Source: Hofstenia miamia (taxonomy: Eukaryota; Xenacoelomorpha; Acoela; Hofsteniidae). From it: a stretch of 64,000 nt of DNA. Positions 35,901 to 46,471 of the stretch are shown here, piece by piece (positions within the stretch are counted from its first letter, which is position 1; each line of letters starts with the position of its first letter). The translations under genes were made by a program, and so were the position numbers. The stretch covers positions 1,202,525 through 1,266,524 of the forward strand of contig CABFPE010000136.1 of assembly GCA_900660155.1 (NCBI GenBank). The letters run 5' to 3'. A model generated the notes under the pieces. That model searched no databases, had not been told where the DNA came from, and saw nothing but the letters and a program-made list of their open reading frames with translations.

Positions 35901-36120
35901 TGCTGGTTATAATTTGAGTGTATTTTAGCCGCAATTCAGCCAAGATGATGAAGAAGATGGAAGTGAGCGCCATTTCATGTTGAGTGAGAATCTTTACGGA
36001 CACATTCGTTCATTCTCGTCCGGAAATTGGAGGAAGGGTATCCGCCATCAGTTGTATGTCGGCCTCGACAGAGGCCCTTATGATCCTGATGAATCAGAAA
36101 GCTCTCTTTGTATAGTTTAG
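26827..36120 (+). CDS. FAIM: Fas apoptotic inhibitory molecule 1, four coding exons
   Basis: Exons 26827-26943, 26993-27218, 28465-28514 and 35929-36120 join in frame to about 194 residues. The protein follows vertebrate FAIM closely: AEWNVPLSSGNYCIQFEHGT, TSGKRLIVVNGK, EIFCQNWMFKLVGTE, ATISIEAISGFSYEYTLFIN, DTMDVYVNG and FSSGNWRKGIRHQLYV each have a recognisable counterpart (human FAIM, as I remember it, has EFEHGTTSGKR, WMFKLVGKE, INIDAISGFAYEYTL, DAMDVWCNG and SSGKRKEGIIHTLIV). FAIM is a small cytosolic beta-rich protein that limits death-receptor apoptosis and protects against protein aggregation in vertebrates; its role here is inferred. The ATG at 26827 comes two bases after a TTATAG acceptor, so a 5' untranslated exon is expected upstream. 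The C-terminus is about 15 residues longer than the 179-residue human short form. No inactivating change is visible. Confidence 0.93.
26993..27218 (+). CDS. FAIM: FAIM coding exon 2
   Basis: Acceptor GCTTTTTAG, donor TTAG|GTAATA. 75 codons plus one base: EIFCQNWMFK to RDYRVCL. It holds the most conserved part of the family (ISIEAISGFSYEYTL). Confidence 0.92.
28465..28514 (+). CDS. FAIM: FAIM coding exon 3
   Basis: A 50-base exon, acceptor AAACTATTTAG, donor GAG|GTATGT. The acceptor at 28463-28464 was preferred over one six bases later because it adds the residues EL that pair with LE in the human LEKDAMDV. It encodes ELDTMDVYVNGVKQSVE. Its last 18 bases and the donor recur 1130 bases downstream in the tandem duplication. 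Confidence 0.88.
28918..29478 (-). pseudogene. Tc3-like transposase fragment, copy 1
   Basis: On the minus strand the N-terminal part reads LTEYERGAIMALKKEGKSI, then RETATIIKRSNDVIYRS, the helix-turn-helix of the Tc3 branch of Tc1/mariner. After a decayed middle part comes EKVVFSDRTIINLDGPDEW, QYWQDISKENVSFSGRQK and GGGVMIWGGYSF, matching the Tc3 core (VFSDEKKFNLDGPDG...YYW.D......S.R...GG.VMVWG). The first catalytic Asp is present. A stop at 28918-28920 ends the frame, and the second half of the DDE domain is missing. It lies in FAIM intron 3. Confidence 0.75.
30048..30608 (-). pseudogene. Tc3-like transposase fragment, copy 2
   Basis: A copy of the fragment at 28918-29478, carried along by the 1.13-kb tandem duplication and apparently identical to it. 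It was therefore not a separate insertion. Confidence 0.75.
30756..35312. other. Rest of FAIM intron 3, with transposon remnants
   Basis: Near 30880-30978 repeated AATTAATTG motifs lead to AACATCCCTA, which read on the minus strand (TAGGGATGTTCA) looks like a hAT end. Near 32150-32230 and 32930-32960 there are CCGG-rich patches (GCCGGCTATTACCGG). CCAGTGACGTAGCCAGC at 33191-33207 is a motif common at transposon ends. A (TA)n tract lies at 32966-32997. No coding content was found. Confidence 0.4.
35313..35678. mobile_element. Small hAT-like MITE in FAIM intron 3
   Basis: Ends CAGAGCTGTACACCGG at 35313 and, read inward from 35678, CAGAGTTACACACCGA. The flanking octamers (ATCCAGAC and ATCTTTCA) match in only about half their positions. 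No coding content. It ends about 250 bases before FAIM exon 4. Confidence 0.5.
35929..36120 (+). CDS. FAIM: FAIM coding exon 4 and stop
   Basis: Acceptor GTGTATTTTAG, in phase with exon 3. It encodes PQFSQDDEEDGSERHFMLSE, HIRSFSSGNWRKGIRHQLYV and an acidic tail DPDESESSLCIV before TAG. Unlike the introns around it, it is not AT-rich. Confidence 0.9.
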   Translation, partial: PQFSQDDEEDGSERHFMLSENLYGHIRSFSSGNWRKGIRHQLYVGLDRGPYDPDESESSLCIV

Positions 36121-36882
36121 TATTTTAAAGGAAACTCATAGATGAAGTTGTGTTGTTATTAAATGCTATCAAATTTGGCCGATATTTTTGTAGCATTTTA
36201 TCTTAGCTTTCGACATTCTTTAAGTTTTCTATGAGTTTACATAAACGAATTGTAAATTTTGTATTTTTGTAGTTTTGTACATAATCATGATATTGTAAAT
36301 ATTGTCTGTATATTTGCATTTTAGCCATCTGTTCAATTTACATATCATTATACTATGGAAATATTACTATTTCTTTAATGTATTGATTGATTATATGAAT
36401 ATGTGATTTCATGTAACTCTTTATTTGAGGCATATGCTACATCTTGTTTTAGATATCCTATTGCACAAGCAAAATAGAGAATGAGGAATATCTGGAAAAA
36501 AAATTGTCCGTTTTTTCATCATTAAACGCCCCTAGGTGCTACAAAACACCCATATATGTGGCAAAATTTACAAAGGGTCCACTATTTTAAGATTAATTGA
36601 GATATTACAAAGAGCTCGGATCTTTAAAACACTTAACGAAACTGGAAAACGTGTTATCAGAGTTTGCTTAAGCATATTATTTTTACTCCAAACAGCTACA
36701 GAAATGAATTATGTACACAGGGTTTAAAAACATACAAAAATATGGTTGGATTAGAGTATTTAATTTGCCTAAATGCCATATCCGGATCAATAAAGTTCAA
36801 ATCCCCCGCAGCATTAGATGTTTGCCATTCTCTCTTACTGAATTAAGCAAGTAAATGTATATCACAAGGATAATACATCTCA
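36121..36882. other. FAIM 3' region
   Basis: The 3' untranslated region of FAIM starts here. I see ATTAAA near 36157 but no AATAAA within the first 350 bases, so the polyadenylation site is not fixed. Open frames at 36536-36846 have no recognisable motif. Confidence 0.4.
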
Positions 36883-37156
36883 GTATAGACGGGGACTACG
36901 CGATTAAAATGGACTGGACACAGAATTTTCATTTATCCTAATAGGGCCCATGAAAAATATATGTCAATACAATTTTTATGTTTATCAACAAATGATTCGA
37001 TAAAAATCTATCATATTTCAACAAATAGCTATTAGATTCATACATTTTATAGAAAAGTGTTATAATTATAACAAATTAAAAAGTGAAATAAAAACCCAAA
37101 AAAATACAAAAATTAAAAAAATTATAGTCCATTTTAATCGCGTAATCCCCGGTATA
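36883..37156. mobile_element. Short MITE with about 30-bp inverted repeats
   Basis: TATAGACGGGGACTACGCG followed by ATTAAAATGGACT at the left end pairs with TATACCGGGGATTACGCG and ATTAAAATGGACT read inward from about 37156. The arms differ by one small indel and two or three substitutions. The 274 bp between have no coding content. The TA at the ends suggests a Tc1/mariner-type MITE. Confidence 0.65.
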
Positions 37157-38325
37157 GAGCTCTTTAACAAGAGCGAAAGTATTCTGATCACAGGGAACTT
37201 TGAAGAAAAGTTGTTAAACAAAATCAATGTCGCGCTTTCATTTGTCCACCATTTCATCTGTCTTGTTGATATGTTTTCATTTACATCAATAATCGATGGA
37301 GCAGAATTAATCCAATCACCTTGGTGTTTTCATAGTGTGAATACTCATGATTTAATAAAATAATTCTCATCGCTGTTTTGAGCACACAAATGAATCAAAT
37401 AGCTGGTGCAATGACCAGTGTGGCTATGTCCAATGACTCCTTAAGATTTGCGACAAATTCTTTATATTGGTGGTCTCGTGTTTGCTTCACCATACTGGTC
37501 ACGCCAATGGAAAATTGTATGGGAATTTGTTGAATTTTATGGTATTTAAATAAAATGAAATTTTTAGTACTAGGGTCATGCACTCTCTTTTATTTGCATG
37601 TAATAGAGCATAAAATTAGGATTTGTTACTGGGAACAAAGAAATAATCAGCATGTATTCAATATGTATAGGAAATCAACGGTCAAAATTTCTTCGACTAA
37701 TTTATATTTCTTTTACCTGGAAATTTGCATAATAGGTTTTGGGATATTGATTCGTAGATTTGTTGCGCATTATTTTATTTTTTATTACATATTTTAAAGA
37801 ACTACGAAATTTAAATGTTCTTTTGTTCTGCACCGGAGTGCTGAATTGGTAAGAGAAACACCGTTTTTTCAAATAATCTTTTATTTTATCTAAAACGAGA
37901 GAATGATTTAAATTTTAAAGAGTATTGTGTATAATATAGGCAATCACATTTAGGGGTGTAAGTCAGATTGTTAGTCTGAATTTCTTTTTTCTAATCTATG
38001 GAACCCTGTTAAGAGCAATTTGTATATAGAATTGATCTTATTTAGAATTCTCATAGGAAACGTGTAATTAGCACGCTGTTCTAATCTATATCAATGGGCA
38101 CACGTGTGTGAATAAACATTGCATCTTGCTTTGATTGCCATAGCCGTTTGCTTAATACGTTGATTGATTTTGGTACCTATCAAAAATTATTTTGAATCCA
38201 ATTTTTGAATTGTTAATGGTTATTCGAATTTACGTGTAAAAGCCTCGGTTTTCTAATCTAGAATTGAATTTATTTATCACTAAATGGTGCGCAAGTATTT
38301 CCTTTAATATAATTGTATTGCAGTA
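37157..38325. other. AT-rich stretch without a supported gene
   Basis: A minus-strand frame at 37395-37583 (TSMVKQTRDHQYKEFVANLK) has a normal residue mix but no known motif. Nothing else stands out. Confidence 0.4.
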
Positions 38326-38779
38326 TTAACCTTAAACAGCCTAGCATCCGTTATAAAGGACAAACCGTTTTTCCAAATTTACAAAAAAATTTCTCCATGC
38401 CGATTTCCAAGTTTGAAAATCTTGGGGCATTGGTAGGGAACATGCATTAATACAATGTTGAAAATGTTTATTAAAGCGTATTGTTGTGGCAGAGATTTTT
38501 GAATAGATTAACAAGTTTTCCTAGAAATTTTCGAATTTTGAAAAAGATTTAAATTCTCTTTATACCTAGTTTAATGTATTTAGAAGATTTTGACCCGCTG
38601 GAGGCAACAAAGAACTTTGCCTGTGTCTTGATATGTGCAAAGATATTCCAAACTTATTGAGGTGTGCCGTGCGCAAAATCAGAGGTCGCGGAGACTCTCC
38701 TCTATCATGTGGTGCTTTCAGATTTAGCACACCATTAATAGTTTTTGAACTAAAAGCGTTTAAGGCTGTTTAAGGTTAA
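38326..38779. mobile_element. piggyBac-type MITE, copy 1
   Basis: Flanked by TTAA on both sides (38326-38329 and 38776-38779). The ends are CCTTAAACAGCC and, read inward, CCTTAAACAGCC. The internal sequence is closely similar along its whole length to the element at 55917-56432, for example GGACAAACCGTTTTTCCAAA, GAAAATCTTGGGGCAT and GCCGTGCGCAAAATCAGAGG. No coding content. TTAA duplication is the signature of piggyBac transposition. Confidence 0.8.
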
Positions 38780-41700
38780 AGCTCTTGTTTGATAGAAGAA
38801 TTTGAATATCGTTGGCATACTGATAATGGTTCGCGTATTAAAAAATACTGGGGCACTATTTTCTGCAACTTTTGTACGTTGTCTCAAATTCAAGGAAATA
38901 CTAAAATCTAAATTTATTAATAAAATAATATCGTACTGTTCTAGAAGGTGTCTGTTTAACAAAATGAGTAGCCGAAATTCAAGGCGAAATAAAATTATTT
39001 TTTACAGAAAATATGCCATTTGCGGTGATGAGTGACTAGAATATCAATTATCTGGAAAATGCTGAAAGACATTCTTTGAAATATGTACTTGAGGCTGTTG
39101 ATCTGAATACAATTAAATCAAGTATCTTCGATATGAATGAATTACGTTAAGGAATTTATGTATACCTTTAATGAATGCCTTTATTTATACCATTGTCTTA
39201 TTACTTGCATGTTTTCTAATAGCATGAAGTTAACAAATGTAATGATTTGGACAGAATTTCGTAATGGAGACTGTGTTAAACGTATTCTGGGTTTTAATGC
39301 AACTACACCGTGTTTAGAATTATTGTGCAAGTGCTCCTTCAAGTAATTTTACGATAAAAACGACTCCGCATGTGTTTTAGGTTGCACAGATAGAAATATT
39401 TAAATAATACATACATAAAAAGGAGGTATTTACAATTACAATGGTGAAACATGGAAATTTGTCGAATTTCATTATTTATAATTATAATTATTATGTAACA
39501 CATTAATTTGAACGGAATTAGCAAGAACGTGAATATTTAACAACATTTAATATTCTATAGAACAATTAATGTACAATATACCTTCCTTTATTAAGTAGCA
39601 AATTTATTAGACAATTGACCACTGAGCAAGATAATTTTTTAATCACATCGAGTTGAAAATTTTTCACGGAATTGATGCCTACAATTCGTCTCACTTGTTA
39701 TATTGCCTACCATTTTCACAAACGCTTTGTTTAAAGACCCTCCTTGGATTCTCAATAGAGCTCATTTCTAAGGATTAAGGGGCATTTTATTTTCACAAAA
39801 AACTTGCTTATCTTTCTTTGTAGGGCCTTTATCTGCATAAATATCAAATATTTCCAATAATCATTTGGTCATCAGGAAAAGGGGTTGGACTGCAGCAGTT
39901 GTCAATACCCTTTGGAATTCAAGGAGCTCATTATTCCTGCTTGTCGCTTTCACATGATAAGTATGTCACTATTATCTAAGATTTTCACTTCGACTAAACC
40001 CACCCGGGCCATTTAATGTTGCTTTCGGTATTTTATCACCCCTCTATCTCGTTTTTTTGTGCGTTAACTTTAGAAGAAGTATGTTTCTTGCAGTTCGAAT
40101 TTTGGCAACTATATGCAAAACCTTGCAGTGGGTTGCCGTGCATATATCTGTGGTCACACCACTATTTTTCGATTTGTGAACAATGGAGTTTTTGGCAAAG
40201 ACCCTCTGATTTTTGTAACATCTCTCTGCGAAATCATCTTCCGCTTGCATTTGACAACCCACAGTTTTTTCTTTAAGCATTTCTAACAAATTGTTTGATA
40301 ATTCGATGGTCATAGTATATTTTTCTTATGTACTTCTAATGTGGAATCTCCACCTTCTAGAAATTGGACAATGAGTGTCTCTTTCGGCATCCAACAACTC
40401 TGAAAAGAGTCCCATTCAATTGAGATTGCAAATTAAGTGTTTCAACATCTGTAGAATTCTTATTAATAAATGCAGCTTGTACATAACAGGGCAATTACCT
40501 TATTAAAATGCAATTGTAATGAACGATTATCAGCAAAATAATTACAAACATTTCGCTTTTTGAGTGGATAGGGAATTCAATGATTAAATAGTGGGTACAT
40601 TTATATTTTGCATGCACTCACAGTTAAGTATTTTTGTAAGACCACTTCACGGTATGCGAAGGCTAATAATATAAGCAGTTGGTATCAGGCAAGTGCGAGA
40701 TATTGCACTTGCATAATGATTCTAAACGCAAAATATGTAATGACGAAAAAAATTATCATTCCGTTTTTTCATTTAGTAGATTACTAAACAGAGAAATATT
40801 ATAGTGTAGAAAAACTTAAAGCTTGAAAAATTCTATGATTCAATATCAAGATTGCGAAAATCATAAAGACGCATGTTTTCACATACACACAAATGAATTT
40901 AAACTCAAACATAGTTCTGTAAGATTTTATGACCACAAGGATATTTCATGAGTGCGTTAGGCTTACATCACTTGCTTAAATAATCTAATGTATTATATCG
41001 AGCTTCAAATAACTTTTGGAATCATAACGAGGGTTAATTTTCGTCTCTTATCATTTTGACTACAGTTTTCACTTTCGATCCATTACATAGGCCACATTGC
41101 AAATTGTATGAGCAATATTGGCTAAAAATTTTCTAAAACAAATAATATGCCCTAAAACTTGATTGGTATCATCTTATATGTTCAATCATTTTCACCTTAA
41201 TGTTCTGCAGGACTAAAATTTGATTGGTCTTTATCTTGTTTAGTCTCATTGAATATGGTGCCAGTCTCATGAAATTTTTTGGTCCCACGATCTCATTGTG
41301 CAATGGCATAACTTCTAGTTAGATCAAAATTGGAACAAATTATCAGTATTATTCCGAAATCATCGGTCCCATTTTATACTTTGGTCCCAGATCCACTGAA
41401 TTATTTACACGCCGACATCCAATTCTTGTGGAACTACTACCAGTAAACCCCATGACACTGAGCGCTCTCGCGGGACCCTACTTCACATGAAGTTCTTTCA
41501 GTGTTACAACTAAATTATACTTTGATTTTATCATGAATACGCTAAAATAACCTTGTCACTACTTGATCCAATTTTCCAATTAATAATTTATACATGATTT
41601 TGACAAATAATTGTTGCAATACATAGGTAAAATTTGCTTTGGGAGCAAGTGCATCCCAAGCTTTTATGAATCGTCAATGTAAATTTTAAAACTTCTAGAA

Positions 41701-42251
41701 AGTCTTTCTTTGAATGGTGTTTTTAAATCAGATGATGTAAACTCCATTCTTGATATACATATTGTCCAAAAAAAAAATTTCTCTAAACGCAAGAATTGTA
41801 CAAATAATTAAGTTATTTGATCTATATATGTATATATTGCGACTCAATTCAAAATTTTTCAAACCCAAAATATAATGAAAGTAAATTTGTCAAGTGGATT
41901 TTCAGAAATACTGGCATGAGCAGTGGTGTAATTTGATAAAGGCGACAGGGGTTAGCGGTCGGTGGTTTCCAAAAAATGAGCTCGATTTCTGTTTTTTTAA
42001 CCTCAAAACTGCGATGGTATTAGAAAAATTTATTCAAGAGAAACACTTTTCTAAAGTATATTTTTATAAAACTAAAATCATGCTGTTAATAAAGTTAACA
42101 AAATTACACTTCACCTTGACAAGCATTTTGGCATTTGCTCCAAGAATGCAATCGTTTCATTATTTTGTATCACTTTATCTTCAGTTTTGAGTGAAAACCA
42201 CCGCGATTTCGGTTTATTTCGGTATGCCGCCGTGACCTACTTGGGGTTCTA
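38780..42251. other. AT-rich stretch without a supported gene
   Basis: A minus-strand frame at 40044-40313 contains GCQMQAEDDFAERCYKNQRV and is not low-complexity, but I recognise no family and found no compatible splice partners. The 41200-41400 part has repeated GGTCCCA. Nothing else is supported. Confidence 0.4.
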
Positions 42252-42704
42252 ATGCTACATTACAAAAACCAGGTTAAGGATAACTTCAGCCAAAAAAATT
42301 CGCAGCCTCACTTAAAAGGTATTGGTGCTTTTATATTATTTTCAAATATCAAAAATCAAGTTGCTGTACGTGTTATTTTTGTAGATTTCTTATCTGCGTT
42401 TAATACTGAACTGCATGGCAAGCTTTTGTCTATTATAAACAAGCACTGTGCTACACAAGATTACTGGTTTGTTAATTGGCTTCAATCTTATATTTTTGGC
42501 TGGTCTCAAAAAGTTTTGGATATGAAATGCAAATCTTCTTCTAGACCGGTTCATCTTGGAATACCTCAAGGGGATTCTCTTTCTCCTCTGCTGTATATTA
42601 ATTATACTGCTGAACATGATGAATATTTAACATGTCCACTATATAATAAATTGATTAGCTCTAGTAAATTTTGTGAATGCCAATATGCTGATGACACTGT
42701 TTGA
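42252..42704 (+). pseudogene. Reverse transcriptase fragment of a LINE
   Basis: One open frame of 150 codons. VAVRVIFVDFLSAFNTELHG is motif A (FLD.S.AFNT with the catalytic Asp), GIPQGDSLSPLLYINYTA is the template-grip motif B (G.PQG..LSPLL), and YADDTV at 42684-42701 is the catalytic motif C. A stop follows directly after YADDTV, and the thumb region continues only in scraps. In live LINEs the enzyme copies the RNA at the nicked target. The frame has no proper N-terminus, so it is a dead fragment. Confidence 0.8.
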
Positions 42705-43560
42705 GCCTTGAACATGATTATAAACGAGCTCAATCTCTTTGAACTAATACTATTCTTCCGCACTATGAGAAACTAAATCTCATTATCAATTCATCCAAGT
42801 GCAAAGAAATGAAATTCATTAACCCTAAAGTAAAAAATAGTCGATGAACAGCTAAACTTCAATAATGAATTATCAAAGAGAACAAAAAAAATTGCGCATG
42901 TAATTATATACCTGTCACTTGCTAAGGAAGCCACTACTAATATCAGCCTCTTTCATGCCTATATAACAAGCCAATACATATATTGCTGCTCCTTCTTAGT
43001 GGAATTAAGCAAACACTTTTAAATCGCTTAACAATATCTTTCAACCAAGCCCTCAGAACAATGTTCTTTATACAAAAACACAACAACGTCAATCACATAA
43101 AAAACAACATAAAAAACAACTTAAAAACCTTATTCCCATGTTTCAACATACAATTTATTACTAATGTTATTTGACTTCAAAAATGGCAAAAAATCGCTGA
43201 AATTCTGAGATAATTATTTAAAATTTAACAGCAGAAACATTACATTTTTTAGTAAGATCAAAACAAAAAGTAATTATTGGGTGAACTCCTTCTCGATGCA
43301 AGCCTTACCATTGTGGAACAACCTCCCAATGGATTTCAGAAAAACGAATAATAAAATGACATATAGAAGGTTACTCAACAAAAATCTGCTAAATAAATGG
43401 TTCGAATTTCCAAACACAATTCAACTGGAGAAATTGATCTAATATTTAACGGTTACAAATTTGTAAGTGTCACTGTTTTTGTATTTCTGTTTTCATTTTT
43501 TCTATGTTACATTGTAACAATAGTTCAATAACTATACTGAGCTTTATTATTAAAATTTAT
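42252..43560 (+). mobile_element. 5'-truncated LINE (CR1/jockey-like)
   Basis: Contains reverse transcriptase motifs and, after several frame changes, a C-terminal part typical of these LINEs: LLLLSGIKQTLLNRLTISFN near 42983-43045 and SFSMQALPLWNNLPMDFRKT near 43290-43345. The upstream endonuclease is missing. About 1.3 kb remain. Confidence 0.7.
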
Positions 43561-45157
43561 TGTAAAAATATGTAATCAATCAACATTTCTTAATTTACCT
43601 AGAAATTAAAAAGAAACCACAATTTTGATACAATTTTCCTCCTTTGCATATTATTTGGTACTGATTGTTCAATTTTCAAGAGGCTTACATTATTAAGTCA
43701 ATCTTGTGCCATTAATTTTCACAAATATGAAAAGTTTGTTTTAAATAATAAAGAATCTTTGAGATGCAACTCGAATAATAAGAAGTGCAGGAAAAGTTCT
43801 ATAAAGTGCAACAGTTTTGGGAAGTAGTGTACACAAGATGTATGAGGGAATATGCCGCTTCAGGCCCTCATTATTGATAGTAATTGATGAATTCAAAATT
43901 TTTAAAAACTAAGATTGTGAGATGCATCTTAAGGGTTTATTTTTCTATATTTCAGGTTACTCAAGTTAATCACAACTAAGATGTACCCTTTAGGAAATCA
44001 TGTGTATGCATTTGCACTGCAGAATAAATTGTACATATCAATACGTACCGCAAACTGGAATAATTTTCAAGTAAAGCTAAAATGAGTGTGACCTTTTGCA
44101 GAAAATATATCGTTTGATCTTTATAAGAAATCAATTGTTTCCTAGATAATGAAAGCTTTGTACATGTAACTACACCTTCTGTCAATTTCAACAAAGCAGT
44201 TAACTAAAAACTTACTTATGTCAACGGGAAATTCAATATCATTACAAATTTAATTTACAGAAAATTGGAATAAATTTGGTACTTTCACATAGATATTTGC
44301 CTGCACCAATTTATAATGTCTCTCTATTTTTAATGTTCGACAATAAAGACTTCTAAATTTTTGCTGCAATTTTCTATTACTAGATAACGGACAATATTTA
44401 TCATGTATAATATTCTCAACATACATTTCATTTTGATTTTTGAATAATGTGTTAACTAAATCTATGCATATTTATATTTATTAGTGAATGATATTAGGGA
44501 AAGCAGTTTGATAGGCTTCCTTTATAATTTTGTTGGTGTTCAGAGACATTTGAACCTCAAAATTTGTGATGGAAGAATAGATCAGTTGATGATCGAAGTA
44601 AACATCTCAAAAATTGAAAGCTTTCTATTTCTTAAGTTGATCGATTCTTTACCACGATATCACCATGATAACGCGTTGTCTACATAAAGGTTATTCCTTT
44701 AATATTCAACAGTTTTTCACTATTATTGGAGAGTTGAAGATCTCTCATTGACGAACGCAATTTTTGTATAAGCTACTGTGGAGTGACAATTTATTCTTAA
44801 TATATGCAATGTATTTTTAAGATCATTTGCCACCTATGATTTATATTCAGCGCGTACGACCCAAGGCTTGTCTGCAACCTTGATCATTTAGTTCCATGGG
44901 TCAAAACGTTTCAGAAAAACTGTGAACATGTTTGAAAAAGCTAGAACTAAAGACTTCCGAATTTTAGTTATTGTTTTCGTTGGATACAAAACCTATTATA
45001 AAAGTTTTTCTATGTGCGAGGGGCCTGCAAGAGGAGGTAGCTGCCCACTCTTCATAGTGAGTTGATTGGAATAACTAATTTTATCAAATCCAAACAACAA
45101 ATTTCTTAGATACACTTGTTTTCAAAAAATTTAAGCTACGTTTAGTATTCGAGGGTG
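43561..45157. other. AT-rich stretch without a supported gene
   Basis: Nothing beyond short chance frames is visible. Confidence 0.45.
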
Positions 45158-46463
45158 CAGAGATGGAATCGGATCAGATCTCGGATCGGATCGGATCGGA
45201 TCGGATCTTCATTTTGAGAAGCTTCGGATCTGTTTCGAACCCAAAAATTTTTAAAACTTGTTTATTTGTACATTTTATAAATTACGCACATTTTTACATT
45301 GAATCCTTATTTAATAATCTCAAACTAAGTGAAATTTTGTAATTGAAATTCATTGTTCATTCAACAGGTTCCGCGTTATTCTTTGGAACAACTTATAAAA
45401 TTGGTGACCAATACTTCAAATCTGAAAATGCGATTCATTTTAGCCATCACATATTGATAAAATAGTAAAGCAAAGAAAAACATTTGTTTGTACAAATTTG
45501 CAAATGGAAGAGCAGAATTCTGAAAAGGATTCTCTCTAATGTGTATGTCAAAGAAAATGCATAGAACACAGCGAAGCAAGTGGAATACGTTTGCTTTTGC
45601 AAATACCGCAAATGTAAAAATGCTAATATAATTTGGGATACTCTTCAATCAAAAAATGTCATTTAAATATGTACTCTAAGCAACTTGCAATGCCAAGATC
45701 AACTTAGTACTTAGAAGTTTTGTCATTATTATAATCACAAATACAAAATTGTTTATGGAACCGTTCCATCGGCATACTATTAATAGGGTGTGAATTTAAT
45801 TAATGTTGCTGCTATATAATTCAAAATTTTTTTATCCAATTTCAGTAAAATTCAAAATTTATATTTGAATCTCAAATTTTGTTTGAAAAATTAATTTTTC
45901 TATCACGAATTTTAATGCACTCTACAAAATTTTTTTAATGCCTTGCAATATAAATTTTGGGGTAGTTCTTTAATTTGCTATTATTTGTGCTATTCTTGTT
46001 TTCATTGCCTTTGCTGCTATTTTTGAAGTAAATTTATCTTGTCTGAAACAACTTCAATTCATAGTGACATTGGAAAGTGGTTATTTTTGAATTTGGACAT
46101 AAAAATATATACGGGAGGTAATTGACTATAAGACACTCAACTATTTAAACTCTATAAATATATTATGATTATAGTCAATTTTAGGAACTAGATTATTACA
46201 AAGCTTATAAATAAGTTGATTTGCATACATTATTTCGTAAGTATATGTCCATTTTTTATCTCAAGATAGTGTTGAAGCACTTAAAATTTTCTATTCATAT
46301 TTAAAAATAACATAAATATTTTTTATGTCCTTGTTTATTTATTGTCAGAATACTTATTTAAATTCCGATCCGTTTCGTATTGAAAACTAAAAATTTTTTA
46401 AAAGTTCGGATCGGATTGGATCCGGATCGGATCTTAAAATATTGGATCCGATTCCATCTTCTG
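45158..46463. mobile_element. hAT-type element with GGATC-rich ends
   Basis: CAGAGATGGAATCGGATC at 45158 pairs with CAGAAGATGGAATCGGATCC read inward from 46463, and both ends then carry arrays of GGATC/GGATCG. The flanking octamers CGAGGGTG (45150-45157) and CGAGTGTA (46464-46471) agree at six of eight positions, which fits a decayed 8-bp hAT target duplication. The 1.3-kb interior is AT-rich with no recognisable transposase, so the element is non-autonomous or heavily decayed. Confidence 0.7.
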
Positions 46464-46471
46464 CGAGTGTA

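Noticed and set aside
42390-42617. Minus-strand frame of 75 codons
   Set aside because: It is antisense to the reverse transcriptase motifs.
45170-45210. GGATC tandem repeats as a simple minisatellite
   Set aside because: The same motif occurs in inverted orientation at 46405-46450 next to a matching end, so transposon termini are the better reading.
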